Under the pieces are notes generated by a model, which saw nothing but the letters and a program-made list of their open reading frames with translations, was not told the origin of the DNA and made no database searches. DNA of 64,000 nucleotides from Morinoia aosen. Taxonomy: Eukaryota; Arthropoda; Malacostraca; Amphipoda; Talitridae. A program made the translations under genes and the position numbers. The stretch spans positions 25,579,683 through 25,643,682 of the forward strand of contig CM059560.1 of NCBI GenBank assembly GCA_030386875.1, in the 5' to 3' direction. This document shows positions 26,180 to 38,500 of the stretch, in pieces. Position 1 is the first letter of the stretch. Every line of letters begins with the position of its first letter.

Positions 26180-26599
26180 ATGGATCAGAGTAAGACCCGA
26201 GGGTCCAATTCCTCCACTGAAAGTCAAAAAAGCGGTTCCATCAAGTCAAAAGGGGACAGCACATCAAGTCTAGGAGGATCTTCCGAAGCGACCGTTGGCA
26301 AGACCGGCACATCTTGCGCTGCCTCCGACCACTCGCTGCCCCGTAACAAAGTTCTGAAGCACCGCAAAACAGAACGCTTCAAAAACAACGTGAAGCAAAA
26401 TGATTCGGGTGAAGGCACATCTCACCTCTCAGGTGATATGTCGTCCAACCAGAAGTCTAGCAGAAGGTCTGCAACCTCTGATCCAGAAAAAAACTTAGGG
26501 GAAGAATCAACATCAAAACCTGCTTTGAAACATGCAAACAGCGTCCAGACCTTGCAGGCAGGAGAAAAAGAAACTAAAACTGGACTGACTGTCACTTTG
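26180..26599 (+). CDS. Dynein heavy chain exon 1 (start codon)
   Basis: 140 codons starting MDQSKTRG with a good context (aaaATGg). An in-frame ATG at 26021 would add 53 residues of less typical composition, so 26180 is preferred. The product is Ser/Lys-rich and probably disordered. It ends phase 0 at a strong GTGAGT donor (26600). Confidence 0.65.
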
Positions 26600-29500
26600 G
26601 TGAGTATTGCACATAAGTAGGGATCCATCTTAATTTCAATAACGTGCTGAAATCAAATACTAGAATATGCAACGCTGAAAAAATATGACGTGATCATCGT
26701 GCTTTGTGACCTTCAGCTAAATTTTTTCGATCGCATAAATCAATACAACATTTTTGGGGAAGGTGTAATTACTAAGAACACCTCGTAACACCAGTGATGC
26801 CTCGAAATTTCAAACGGACCATGGGTTTTTAACTATGCTATTTGGACACCACGCCATAATAAACAATTTTTATTGAATTACCTATTGTAAACTTGTAGTG
26901 AAATTTAACCGCTTAAATTACTCTGAAGATCTCCTGAGCACAGAAACAGAGGTTGACATTCCCCCTCGCCCAGAAAGCTCAATTTTGAATATTCTTGGCT
27001 GTATAGTGTATATTTCTGGTCTGATCACAAAAGTTTTGAGTCAGCCGTGAAAATTACGCCTCGCAATACGTTTGTGTATAGTGGTCTATCAATATCTGCT
27101 GAGGTATTAGTTGCGGCTAAATTAGTTACTTCTAACAGATTTTTTGCATCAATCCATGAAAATTTTTGCAATGTTTTTTTACGCATAGTTATGTTTTAAA
27201 ATAAACGCGGAAAGCACACTTCTTGCGCTGCCTCTGGGCTAAACTAATGGCATTTGCTTGGTTTTAAAATATTTTGATTTTTTCGAATTACCTTCAGGGC
27301 ATGATAAATTATGAGTCAGGGACCGGATTTTAAACCACTTTGACTTATTACGTGCCGGTTTTTCCCGCTCAAAAACCTTAAGTTTCAGCTGTTTTAAAAC
27401 AAAATTCAAACATAAAACAGTTGACAATCAGGCAGTACTGCTAGGTAATGTGTTTTTGACTATAACCTAGAAAAACAGCGCATTTAGGCAGAAAAAACTG
27501 CACGCAGAGTAGCTGAGCTGACAGGTGAACTTTTACAACAGCTAAACTGTAAAGACAACGTCAAATGTTTAAAAAATCCTGCTCCAGAGTACATAGTAAA
27601 AAATTTTTTCTTCAAAAATAAATGTTTTAGAATCGAACGAGTTAAACATAGCGTAACGTAAACACTTATATATCTAATTTTTTTACAATAATTCTTTATT
27701 TATTTGCGCAATAAATAAACATTTGCATTGAAAATAAATTATAGCCAAAGGTGGACGGAAAACAGTGTCAGGCAGATGTTCTCATGAAGCCCTGAAAGGT
27801 CAAATCAGATCTGCTCTTAACCATCAGGGAACAACCGGGGACTTGTGGTGAACAATTGTAGCGCCCATAGTTGCTCGAAACGTTATGTAAAAAAAGTATT
27901 CAAGTAACTACTGTAACATTATTTCTTGATTATAAGAGTAAATTCTCTTCTGTTCGTTCACTCGCATCATAAGATTTAGCATCTACCCGCAGTGTCCAGT
28001 TTCCGTTTGTTCTTATGCATTTTGTCACGAGCGAATTCATTTTTTTGAGCATTAGGAAGTGATTCAGGAGCTCCTGACCTTGTGTGAAGTCATCATCGAG
28101 TGGCTGGAGTTGCAACGCAGAGGTTGAGAGTTCACGAGTCTGAAACAAGTTGTACGAAAATGAGGTTTGCGTCATTAGGATCACTCGTGACGTCATGTCT
28201 GTTTAACTCATCTCGGAACTCAGAACAGGACTTCAGAATATGCTACAACCAGATTCTATTTGTAATCGAATATAATCTGACGTTTGCTGCCACCTACTAC
28301 AGAAAACTTGCTCAAATTATGATGCCTGGTTTTATTCTTTTCAATTTTGTAATTTCATAAGAAACTGATGACGTCACGTTAAGCTTCAAATCCTTCAAAA
28401 GTTCGATAGCTCAAATCGATGTTCATTTTATAATGACGTTTTCTGATATTTTTGAAAGGTACGTCACGTCACTTCAGCTCAAACTTTTTGCGTAATAATC
28501 TCATTACGCTCAAGATTTATAAATGACAAAAACTTTACGTCAAATCCAGGTTGGTGTTCTAAATTTAGATGCAAACGATGCATAAACCTCGCAATTTTTT
28601 TTTTTACATGTGCTTTTACTAAGATTGTGTGAAAGAAGTACATGACTTCTTGAGGTTTAAAAAGCAACTGTAGTCTTCGTACAGATAATCTTAAACAAGA
28701 AATTCTCAAATTCTATTTGCGCGATGCCTGAGAGCTGCGACGATCGATTTATCTGAGGTTAGGTTGTCCGGTATAATTTGGCTTCAGCCCACCGTACTTC
28801 AGGCAGCGAGAAGATATGCGACGCATATCAGGAAACGGATACAAAAGCTTGCTTCGGCGAACAAGGAATTGCTATCGAGTGACTTTACCACTGTTGAAGT
28901 ACGCGGAATCTAGGTTACGTTGAAGTTAATCCTTTTTACTCGAATCATTTTCATGAGTACCTAAACTGTAAGTTTTTATTAGGTTAGCAATCAGAACTCG
29001 CAATTCTGAAACGATGTTCCATCATCGGGCGACCCTCTATTTCTGTGAGTGCATTGATCATTTGAACCAGCGGTTGAAAAGTAATTATGTACCTCTATTT
29101 TATTAAAATTAAGTTCAGTTTAATTTCCTATAAGCGTTGATTTTATTGATTATACGTTTGACTTTTGCTTGAATAATCGTTAGAGAATTCAATCGAAGGA
29201 TTCTCAATTGTGACCAGTTCATTTTCTAGATTAATGGAGTTCCTTTTTGGATCTTACAGCCCGGATATTCTTCAGAGGACGATTCTGCCACACCGCCAGC
29301 AACTCCGCAACATAAGAGACGCGTGTATCATTCGTCACACGCCGTCAAACATTCCAGCGACATCGCTCTCAAACCACCGACACGTTCTGCTCAAGTTCAC
29401 CTCATTCTGTCAGGAGAAAAGGAAGGAATTTCAAGTCGAAGCAAGAGTTTCTATGAAAAACGAAAAGTTCCATCTGATTTTGGAGCAGTAAAAGTGAAAA

Positions 29501-32500
29501 TTAGGCAGGGTGAAAGTTTTTCGACTAGTCCTGCTGTCAGCCCTCCGACGCCTGCAACATTTGACGCCGCAGTCTCTGCCGCAAAGAATTCTGAGCTTGT
29601 CTTCTATCTTGGTTTGATGAACGACGTGCACGATGTTAATTATGACCCTTACAACTTCAGGTAACTTGTTTATTTTTTACTTTCTGCATCGATCATTACC
29701 CAACTAATAGAAGTTGTGAAAATACAGACACCTAGTTTGGTTTAAACAAACTTGAAAAATATTTCAAGAACATGCTTGTTTTGTAAACATTTTATTTTGA
29801 TATAGGAAGTGTATTTTTAAAGTTATAATGAACTAAAAGGTTACGAAGCATTTTTTTCGTATAACAGAATTGATATGAAATCTTCTCAAAAACTGAAAAG
29901 AAGTTTCAACGACGCAAGCTTTCGTATTCGCCTTGTCTTTGCTCTTCCTTGGAATTTGCTGCTGCGTGCCATGATTCAGTTATTTATCCAACTTGTTTTC
30001 TATCGTTAAAAAAATTTGAGTAGTGTTCAAAGTACTCTTATAATCGGTATTCAGCAGATAGGGTAATTTCTGGTGAGAGAATATCAGGGACTCAATTAAG
30101 TAAGTGAAGTTTACAGCTATATTTGTTGGTTGATTTTTTTATCAAACTGTGAACATAATTTGAAACTATCTAGACTAACATTTCGTTTACTATCGCCAAG
30201 GGTCGCTATATTCATAACAATTTCCGCAGCCCTGTTTCGCTCTATGAACGCTGTCGTTTTCACTATCGGTGTGGACCGCCATGACTGCCGTACTAACTCT
30301 TCTTGCCTCCAGGGTACTGCCAGGGCGTCCCGACTGCGGCAACTACGCTCTGCTCAGCAGCTCCGGCATCACACGAGTGTGCGGCGCCGATGTAACTTTC
30401 GAAGACTTGCAGGACTTCCACAGAGACTCCGCCAACTTCGCTTCCCTGCGTCAGGTGGGATGATTTTTTGGGTACTCCTTAAATCTGCATGATTTAAGTC
30501 AGGTCTTTGTTTACCTGGTCTATCAGGATATGCTCTACTAAACACTCTACGATGTTTACGATTATGTCGTTCCGGTATACGGGGAATTTTTAGTTCTTAC
30601 GATTTTGTTAGAACCGTCTAAATCTGCTAGTTTTAACGTTAATTATTACAATTGCTAGCTTTCAAGTGGATATGAGCATTGCATAAGTATCTTCGAAACT
30701 CCAGTGGGGAATATTTTCGAACCTTAAAATTATCATCCTATGCTTCAGTTCGATACTTGAATGTAGCTTCAGTTTTCTTTTACTGCATGAAGCAAATAAA
30801 TCCCATTTATGATTTTTTCTTTTTTGACAGAGGTTAAACGTATTGACGAATATTTTTTATCTCGAATTTTTTATTCATGATTTATATCGTGAAGAAATAA
30901 GCCCTTAAATATCTCTATTCTTTAACTGTTTCTGTAGGAAAAGGACTTCCCAAACTCTACGTCCAATTTCTTGTTTGTTCTGGTACGCTACTCTGTTCAT
31001 CTGAGATGCAATTTCAGAATTTTCCAAATCACGCTTTAGTCATGAAGTCGACCCGTTTAACTACAGCTCCGTGTTTCTACGCCAAAAAAATGCATTCGCA
31101 AACATACAGAATGAAGAAATACCCAACAGACGATCAGATGTAAGATCGCTTAATATTTACAAATCGGTCAGCTAACGCGCAGGTCGAACCTTTTGTTTTG
31201 CGTTCGTAAAAGTCTGAGTAAATTACATCGTAAACGACTGCGCAATGTCACATGATTTTGCAAATGCAATTTGTATTCTCATTATTGTTCACAATTAATT
31301 TATTAATGATTTACTCTGATACTGCTCTTTTACGGTGGCATTCATCCAGCAAAGGCTAAGTCTTTTTGTCTTCAAAACATAAAAGAAGCATTCATGGTAG
31401 ACTGCGTTGTTTCTCAAATTATCATTGTTTGGCAATTTTTTTACTGGCAATAGTGAGTCTTTATTGTGTACTTGCAGTCAATTGTCTTCAGCCCTGGGCC
31501 AAAGGCTTGCGTCCCGTTTGTTTTGAATAGTAAATTAAGTAGCTTGATTTTTTTTACGAGCATGTTGCTCTTTTGTGGAAACTGGTCAGCAGCGACTTAC
31601 CGTAGTCTATGGCTCCTCTTTCTTTAACCGTTTTCAGAGGCAAATCTGATAATTTGAAAATTTGAATATCCTGGAGCTCATTTTTAGGCCATAATTGAAG
31701 TATTCTGTCCCCTAATGAAGTCGACGTCGAAGGAAGAGCGATGAGTCACACTGGTAACTTTCTCGCTCTTTCATAAATTTTCAATGGGGTTTAAATCTGG
31801 AGGTTGTGGTGGCCAGTCCATGAGCTCAACTGTTCACTCATATGCAATGCCGCCGAACATTTCTATTCCTGTGCATGCGAGCATTGTTGCCCTGAAACAT
31901 CCCGTTACCATCTGGAATGTGAAACTCCATGGAAGATGGTCATGGGCAGAAAGTACTCGCAAACAGTCCCGGGAGTTCATTTTGTTGCGGCAAAAAGTAG
32001 CAGGTCCAGGTGTGCCGCATCAAAAAATGACCTTAGAGCATCACACTAACTCCAGATGCCTGAATAGTCGGGACGATTCAAAAAAGAATTGATCGCTTCA
32101 TGTGGCTGTCGCCATTCTCTAATCTGTCCAAAAGAGGGTGATTCTGAAGTCATCAGACCCCCATTACATGATTCCCATCCTTCCAGTCCCAACCTTTTTT
32201 TCTCGATCAAATAAATATTTTTTTCACTAACTGCTGGAGCTAATCGCTTCCTGGTGACTTTGCATTTTCTTAAATTCATTTTTTCAACTCTTCGACGCAC
32301 AGTTCTTTGAGAAATTGTTTGTGAATTTTCGTATAACTCGGTAGATATATTTGCATGGAAAAACTCTGATTTTTCTCCCTTAGGCCTTACATTAATTCCA
32401 AGAGATAAACAAAGTTCGTCATTTCGTTCCCAGTGTGCTAGTGTTCTTTGTATGAGTAAGAAATGTATACTAGTCTCTGCAGAAATGTTGCGAATAGATT

Positions 32501-35500
32501 TTCCCCTTCTATGAAATCTAATTATGCGCCTATTGCCAAATGCTAACCCAATTGAAAATCAAGGACGTATCGCCGGTGGGAACGCGCCGGTTCCTATGCG
32601 TTTTTTAGTTGTACTACGCGCGGTTTAAGGGTCAAATGTCCACTTTTTCGGACACAAATTGCACGCGAATCGCCGTTGTTCCGCCCTACCTAACGGCCGT
32701 TTACCGCCTCAGGACCAGATTCGAATCGCGGCTGGCCGTCCATGGATTATAGGTTAAAAAATCGCTCCCGGTTGCACGTGCCTCGCCTCATGGGGTGTAC
32801 AATATTGCACTGGAAGCTTTGGATCTTACAATACATTCACACTTAATGCATTGTGAATGTATTGACTCATTAAGCTAGCTCAGAACAATATTGTACATCC
32901 AATGAGATCGAGGCACGTGCAACTGGGAGCTCAGGTACATGGACAATACATTAGAAAGCACATAGAATCCCGCTCTTTCTTGAACTTTTATTACAAAACT
33001 GAAACATTCTCTACATTAAAATTTACATGAATATCTTACTTCCATTAATCACAGCCTTCTCACCAATGAAACGCCAAAATAATATAGGAATTGAAAATGA
33101 AATCACAATCCATTTAAAATGCTGCATGTAACAAACAAATATCAACACGTGCACTACATTTTGGGACATATCATATGTGTACCATTAGGTACATTAAATA
33201 CCGGTATAAATGAATAGCATTTCCATAATTTCACTACCTTTTTTAGAATTGATTTGAACCTACCTGGTAAAAATTATAGTACACTTTTATTTCTCACACC
33301 TTTTATAAAAGACAAGAATGGACTTGAGCAGTACAGAGAGTTTCTAAATTCTGCTACTCACAACTTAACCGAACCAACCGTAGCAATCGCACAAACGGAG
33401 TCAACGTTTTAAGGGAACGCGGAATCTGTGCAGAAAGGGTATAAAAACGGTAAGTTGAGAAAAAAGTTCATGAAACCAGATCAAAGTTGAAGAAGAAAGT
33501 AGTAGGCGCTAAAAAACAGGACAGCAGTGAACCGAAAATATGTGGTCCTTTAACATAACAAAAAATTTTATTTCAGCAAAAAGAAGGCCTACCTAACTCA
33601 TAGCTCGGGCCCTCACATTTTCCTCCCTGTGAGCGCTAGCTCCCATAGATACAATAGTTGTATCCCTCTGAGGAGTGTCTACATTATATCGCGTGTCCCA
33701 CAAAAATGTCTCGGAGTTTTTAAATGATTATATCTCCGCTTTAAATTAACATTTTTAAAATGTATTTTTTCACAACGAATTAAATTTTGTTTCCGTTTCG
33801 AATAGTCTAATTCTTTGAAAATCGTTTAATAACCACTTTACAGTGTTCGATTTACTGAAAGAGGTAGAAAATATAATTGTTCTAAGGAAATGTTTTAAAA
33901 ACAACAACACTTGTGTTCTTCATTTCTCAATACTTACTGTTTATAATAATTTCACAATGATGTATCCTACATACCACCAAGTATTTAAACGCTCTGAGAA
34001 GTTTTTTACTCCCTTATTTCATTGTTTGAAGACACCTAAAATGCAGTTCACTCACGAACAAATAATTTTCATCGTATTGGAATTTGAGGCAACGAAAAAC
34101 TGTGAAAAAGTTCGAAGAGCAATTAATGAAAAATTTTCGGGAAGATACACGTCCGATAAGAAAACTGTTTATCGTACAGTTAGAAAATTAGAAAGAAAAT
34201 TAAATGCTCCTCTTACTTGTTCACAGTTTACCGTTGCTTCATATTCTAATACGAGGAAAATTCTTTGATCGTGAGTGAGCTGCATTTTAGGTGTCTTCAA
34301 ATGATGAAATAAGGAAGTAAGTAATGTATTGAGAAATGAAGAACACCAGTGTTGTTTTGAGAACTCTTCCTATGAGCAATTAGTTGTTTTACCGGTTTCA
34401 GCGAATCGATCACTGTAAAGTGGTTAGTATACGATTTTCAAAAACTTAAATTATCCGAAAAGGGAACAAAATTCATTGCATTGTGAAAAAAGACCTTTCA
34501 AATATATTAATTTAAAGCGGATATACAATCAATTGAAAAGTCGGGGACATCTTTGTGGGACACCCGGTATTTACAGGGTGTTGTGTGATGCGATGCGGAT
34601 TTTAACCATAGGCAGAAAAACGCAAAATAAAACGATTTTCAGGAGTGACACAACCTCACAACTTCTTTGTTTTCGAGAAATGATGATCTGAAATAATTAT
34701 AGATTCCTGTAAAAATAGCCTGAAGCTTGTGCCAAAGAAGTTTCGTTTTTACTCGTTGGCTGCATGTCAAGCCCATTCTTACGGGAATCTGAAATTATTT
34801 CAGGTCATTTCTCGAAAACAAAGCAGTTTCGAGGTTTTGTCACTCATTAAAATCGTTTTATTTCGCGTTTTTCTGCATTTGTTTAAAATCTGTGCATCGA
34901 ATTACATAACACCGTTTATATATATATATATATATATATGTTTCATTAAAAATAATGCCACATTGATTATTAATAATGGTTTTGTTCAATTTTTCTAGTT
35001 TTCGGAAGAGTTTACTTTGATCGAAATTTATTGAATTTAAAAGCTCCCTTAACGTTTTGTGATTAAAATTTTGCGACGCGTTTCGTCCTGTGTCCACGGG
35101 CATCATCAGGCTAAAAATAGTTTGAGATGTGCAGCTAATAAAATTGAGAACGGAGAATGTACCTTCCACTACGGAACCTAGGTCGCCTAGCCCTCCTCAC
35201 TTCGCAGACCAACTGTACACCTTCAAACTTGCATCAAATGCACATTTCTGCATTCGAGTAACCGCAGCCACTCTGCCCACTTCTCCATTCTATTAGCTGC
35301 ACAACTCAAACTATTTTTAGCCTGATGATGTCCGTGGACACAGGACGAAACGCGTCGCAAAATTTTAATCACAAAACGTTAGGGGAGCTTTTAAATTCAA
35401 TAAATTTCGATCAAAGTAAACTCTTCCGAAAACTAGAAAATTTGAACAAAACTATTATTAATAATCAATATGGCATTATTTTTAATGAAACCTGTATCAA

Positions 35501-35533
35501 GGAAGGGTTACTACCAAAATATACTGAATATAT

Positions 35534-35568
<35 letters not shown>

Positions 35569-38500
35569 TCTTGATAATCTATACATCAAGAAATAAACAA
35601 ATAAAATATATTATATTTTATTTTTTCCTAATATAAAGTTATATCAACTCAAGTGTAAAGAGAGCCATTTCAACGCTCATGTACATTATATATGCATAGT
35701 ATTCTCGATAGATCTCTCACATTTTTGTTCATTATGGAAATGATTTGCCTGGAGGGAACATTTTGAAGATTAGATTAAATTATAAGTTAGTTTAGGCCTC
35801 CTCATTTTCTACGAAAATAGAACGTATCAAAAAGAGGACGGAGGAAGGCACCATTTAGTATGGAGATAAGAAAATGAGGAATCTATGCTGAAGGGTCATA
35901 GAAACAGTAAGATGAGAAAGAAGTTCATGAAACAAGATCAAAGTTGAAGAAGAAAGTAGTAGGTGCTGAAGAAACAGGACAGCAGTGAACCGAAAAAATA
36001 TGGTCCGTAACTAAGCAAAAACCTATGTTATTTTAACAAAAAGGCCTACCTAACCTTTAGCTCGGGCCCTCACATTGTCCCCCAGGGAGCGCCACTTCCC
36101 ATAGATACAATAATTGTATCCCCCTGAAGGAGGGGAACATTTTGAATATCATTAAAGAACATAACGGATGAAATTAGAGTTACAACGTAAATTTTCAATA
36201 CCCTGCATCAGCTGGGTGACCAATGAACCAGCAAAAAAAAATTTTGCAAAAGATATGCATCATTCATAAATTACATACGTAGGCACTTAAAGTTGACTGA
36301 ATGTGCTTGTTTATTGGCTGAATGCTGAACAGCATTTCAAATAACAAGTTCAAAGACTGAAAATTATTTCATTAGAGCACCAAATGGAAAGCAAAGGCAA
36401 AGAATAGCACAAAAGAATTTCCTTGCGTTACTAATGCGGTTTTAGAGAAAAAATTAGAGCACAATTAGCTAGCGCAATTATCTACCAAAAAAGTATTTGC
36501 AATAAACCATAACCACAAATGATAGGGTGCAGTGCATGTTGCGCAGGACTCAATGCACAGAATTACAAATCTTGAAAAACAAATTAAACAAGAGAATAGT
36601 TGAAGACGACATAGCATGGACAGTAAGAAAATGAATAAAGAATGTCTATCATGACAAGGCAAAACGATAATTACAATATAAAATGACCCAAATTCACATC
36701 TCTCGGACCCTGTAGGAGTGCTAAGTCCCAAAAGTGCAAGAGTCATACAACGTTGTGCTATTTTTTGGCCATGGTACATATTTAGAGCAATCGATTTTTC
36801 ATTATAAACTCACAGTTTTGGTTTATCACCAGCGTTTTCCTCTATTCTTGTTGGCACTGATACAAAGCACTGTGAAAAGCACATGGGTTTAATTTATTGT
36901 TCAATGTCAGCATTTGCACTTATTAATATCGTGAAAATAAGTAACTAATTGTGACATCAGTACACATTTGAAAAAAAAACAGTCATTATAGCCACTCTGT
37001 GAAAAACTTGCAAATGAATCAAGTGAATGTGAACTGTTCTGTAAACCTGCTCAGTAAACTATCCAGAGTACTTTGATATGAATACCACTGTTCTAGTTTC
37101 AAAACAGTTGGACGAACAACACTTCACATAACTATGTTTAAAAATTGAACTCAGCTTGAGCTCGAGAAGTGACGAGAAAAATCTGAGGATGAGCATAACG
37201 GCTGATCGCCACAACATCCAAGTAAACAATCAATATAATATCAATAAACATGTTTTGGGCATCTGATGCAATACTACGTCACAATATGCCTAACGCAATG
37301 ATTGTGAAGAACACAGTCGAAACACCAAACGCAACCTTTGCAGAAGCAGTAACCGCCAGTACGCTCACGATGACACGCTGTCATTAACTGACAGATCGAG
37401 TCATGCCGCTTTCAAATGTTACGGCCGTTAATCAACTGAAAATTTTGCGCCTTCGAACCACCCAAGGCCAACTATGAATTTCACGTCCGAGCTTGACCGC
37501 GCTTGGTTTGGGGCGTGTAGAGGCAGTGTTAAAGCAGAGCAGGCCGACTAGCCTATAAATCGTGCATAATCGACCCTCACGTCCTTAATACACCGGCGAT
37601 ACGTCCTTGATTTTCAATTGGGAACAGGTTCTTCCCAAAGGTCGTCATCTCTTCAATGTTATGAAAATTTAGAGTTCTACATAAACTCAAAACAGGTTTT
37701 AGCTACTCAATGAGCACTTCTATAACGTTGATATTTACAGTTGTACTAAGTCAAATTAGGAGTGAAATAAAATAATGCATGATATATAAAGTAGGGAAAA
37801 ATGTAGGGCGCGGGTGTTTTTTGGTCACCTGGTTTATATTTTTCCTTTTAGAAGCTACATGCTTATTTTCAGGCTTGGGCTTTTCACATTTTATCCATCT
37901 TAGCTTTTGAGAGCCGTCATAATTCACAGAATTTGAACCAGCGCTCAATTTTTTTTCTGCTTTAAGCGTTTGTAAGTGCCTCGTTTGCAATGATTAATGA
38001 TATTCTACTCCAAAAGCAAATTTTTTTGCTTGATTTTTTAAACTTTTGGGTATCTTCTTTGATAGATCTCTGGTGAATATTTCTGTTCAATTTCATTCTT
38101 CCAGGTAATTATGGAAAAAAAATTTCATGCTCGTATGAAGTTCCTACATCGCTGGCTCTCAATTTTACATATAGCGTTATTTCAGGAGAGGAATGTTAGG
38201 CAATTGAAAAACAATTTTGTGCTTCTCTAATTGTCTATCACTTAGGATCCACATTTTAAAGTGAAGTATTCTCAAACTTAGATGATGAAGCACTCACTAA
38301 CAGATAATTTTCACGCCTAATTATGGTAACGATGGCTGTTTAATTTGGTAAATAAAATATAATCAATGGTGAATTTTCATGCCATCCATGCTTATTAAAA
38401 GCTGGTTCGAAAAAGTAGAAACCCAGCGCAGCAAAGCTAGGTCGAAGAATTGGGAACCCAGCGCAGCAAAGTAAGGTCGAAGAATTGGGAACCCATTGCA

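Larger units (their letters stand above)
34941..35490. mobile_element. Inverted pair of Penelope-like terminal segments
   Basis: Two arms of about 215 bp (34941-35157 and 35279-35490) are nearly perfect inverted repeats around a 120-bp loop, with (TA)n on both outer sides. Each arm carries a hammerhead-like motif. After the motif the right arm opens an ORF (35325-35563) whose sequence, ending ETCIKEGLLPKYTE, is reminiscent of the start of Penelope-like element proteins. It is a nonautonomous remnant. Confidence 0.65.
32547..37622. mobile_element. 5.1 kb unit with 32-bp perfect terminal inverted repeats
   Basis: The 32 bases at 32547-32578 (starting CCCAATTGAAAATC) are repeated exactly, inverted, at 37591-37622. 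The interior has no long ORF; it holds several inverted-repeat elements and two retroposon copies. Best reading: a nonautonomous DNA transposon that collected other insertions. No clear target duplication flanks it (TAA on the left, AAC on the right), so the superfamily is open. Confidence 0.65.

Noticed and set aside
29210-29491. 93-codon ORF starting MTSSFSRLMEFLF
   Set aside because: Wrong frame of dynein exon 2; the frame chosen joins exons 1 and 3 in phase and carries the DPYN motif.
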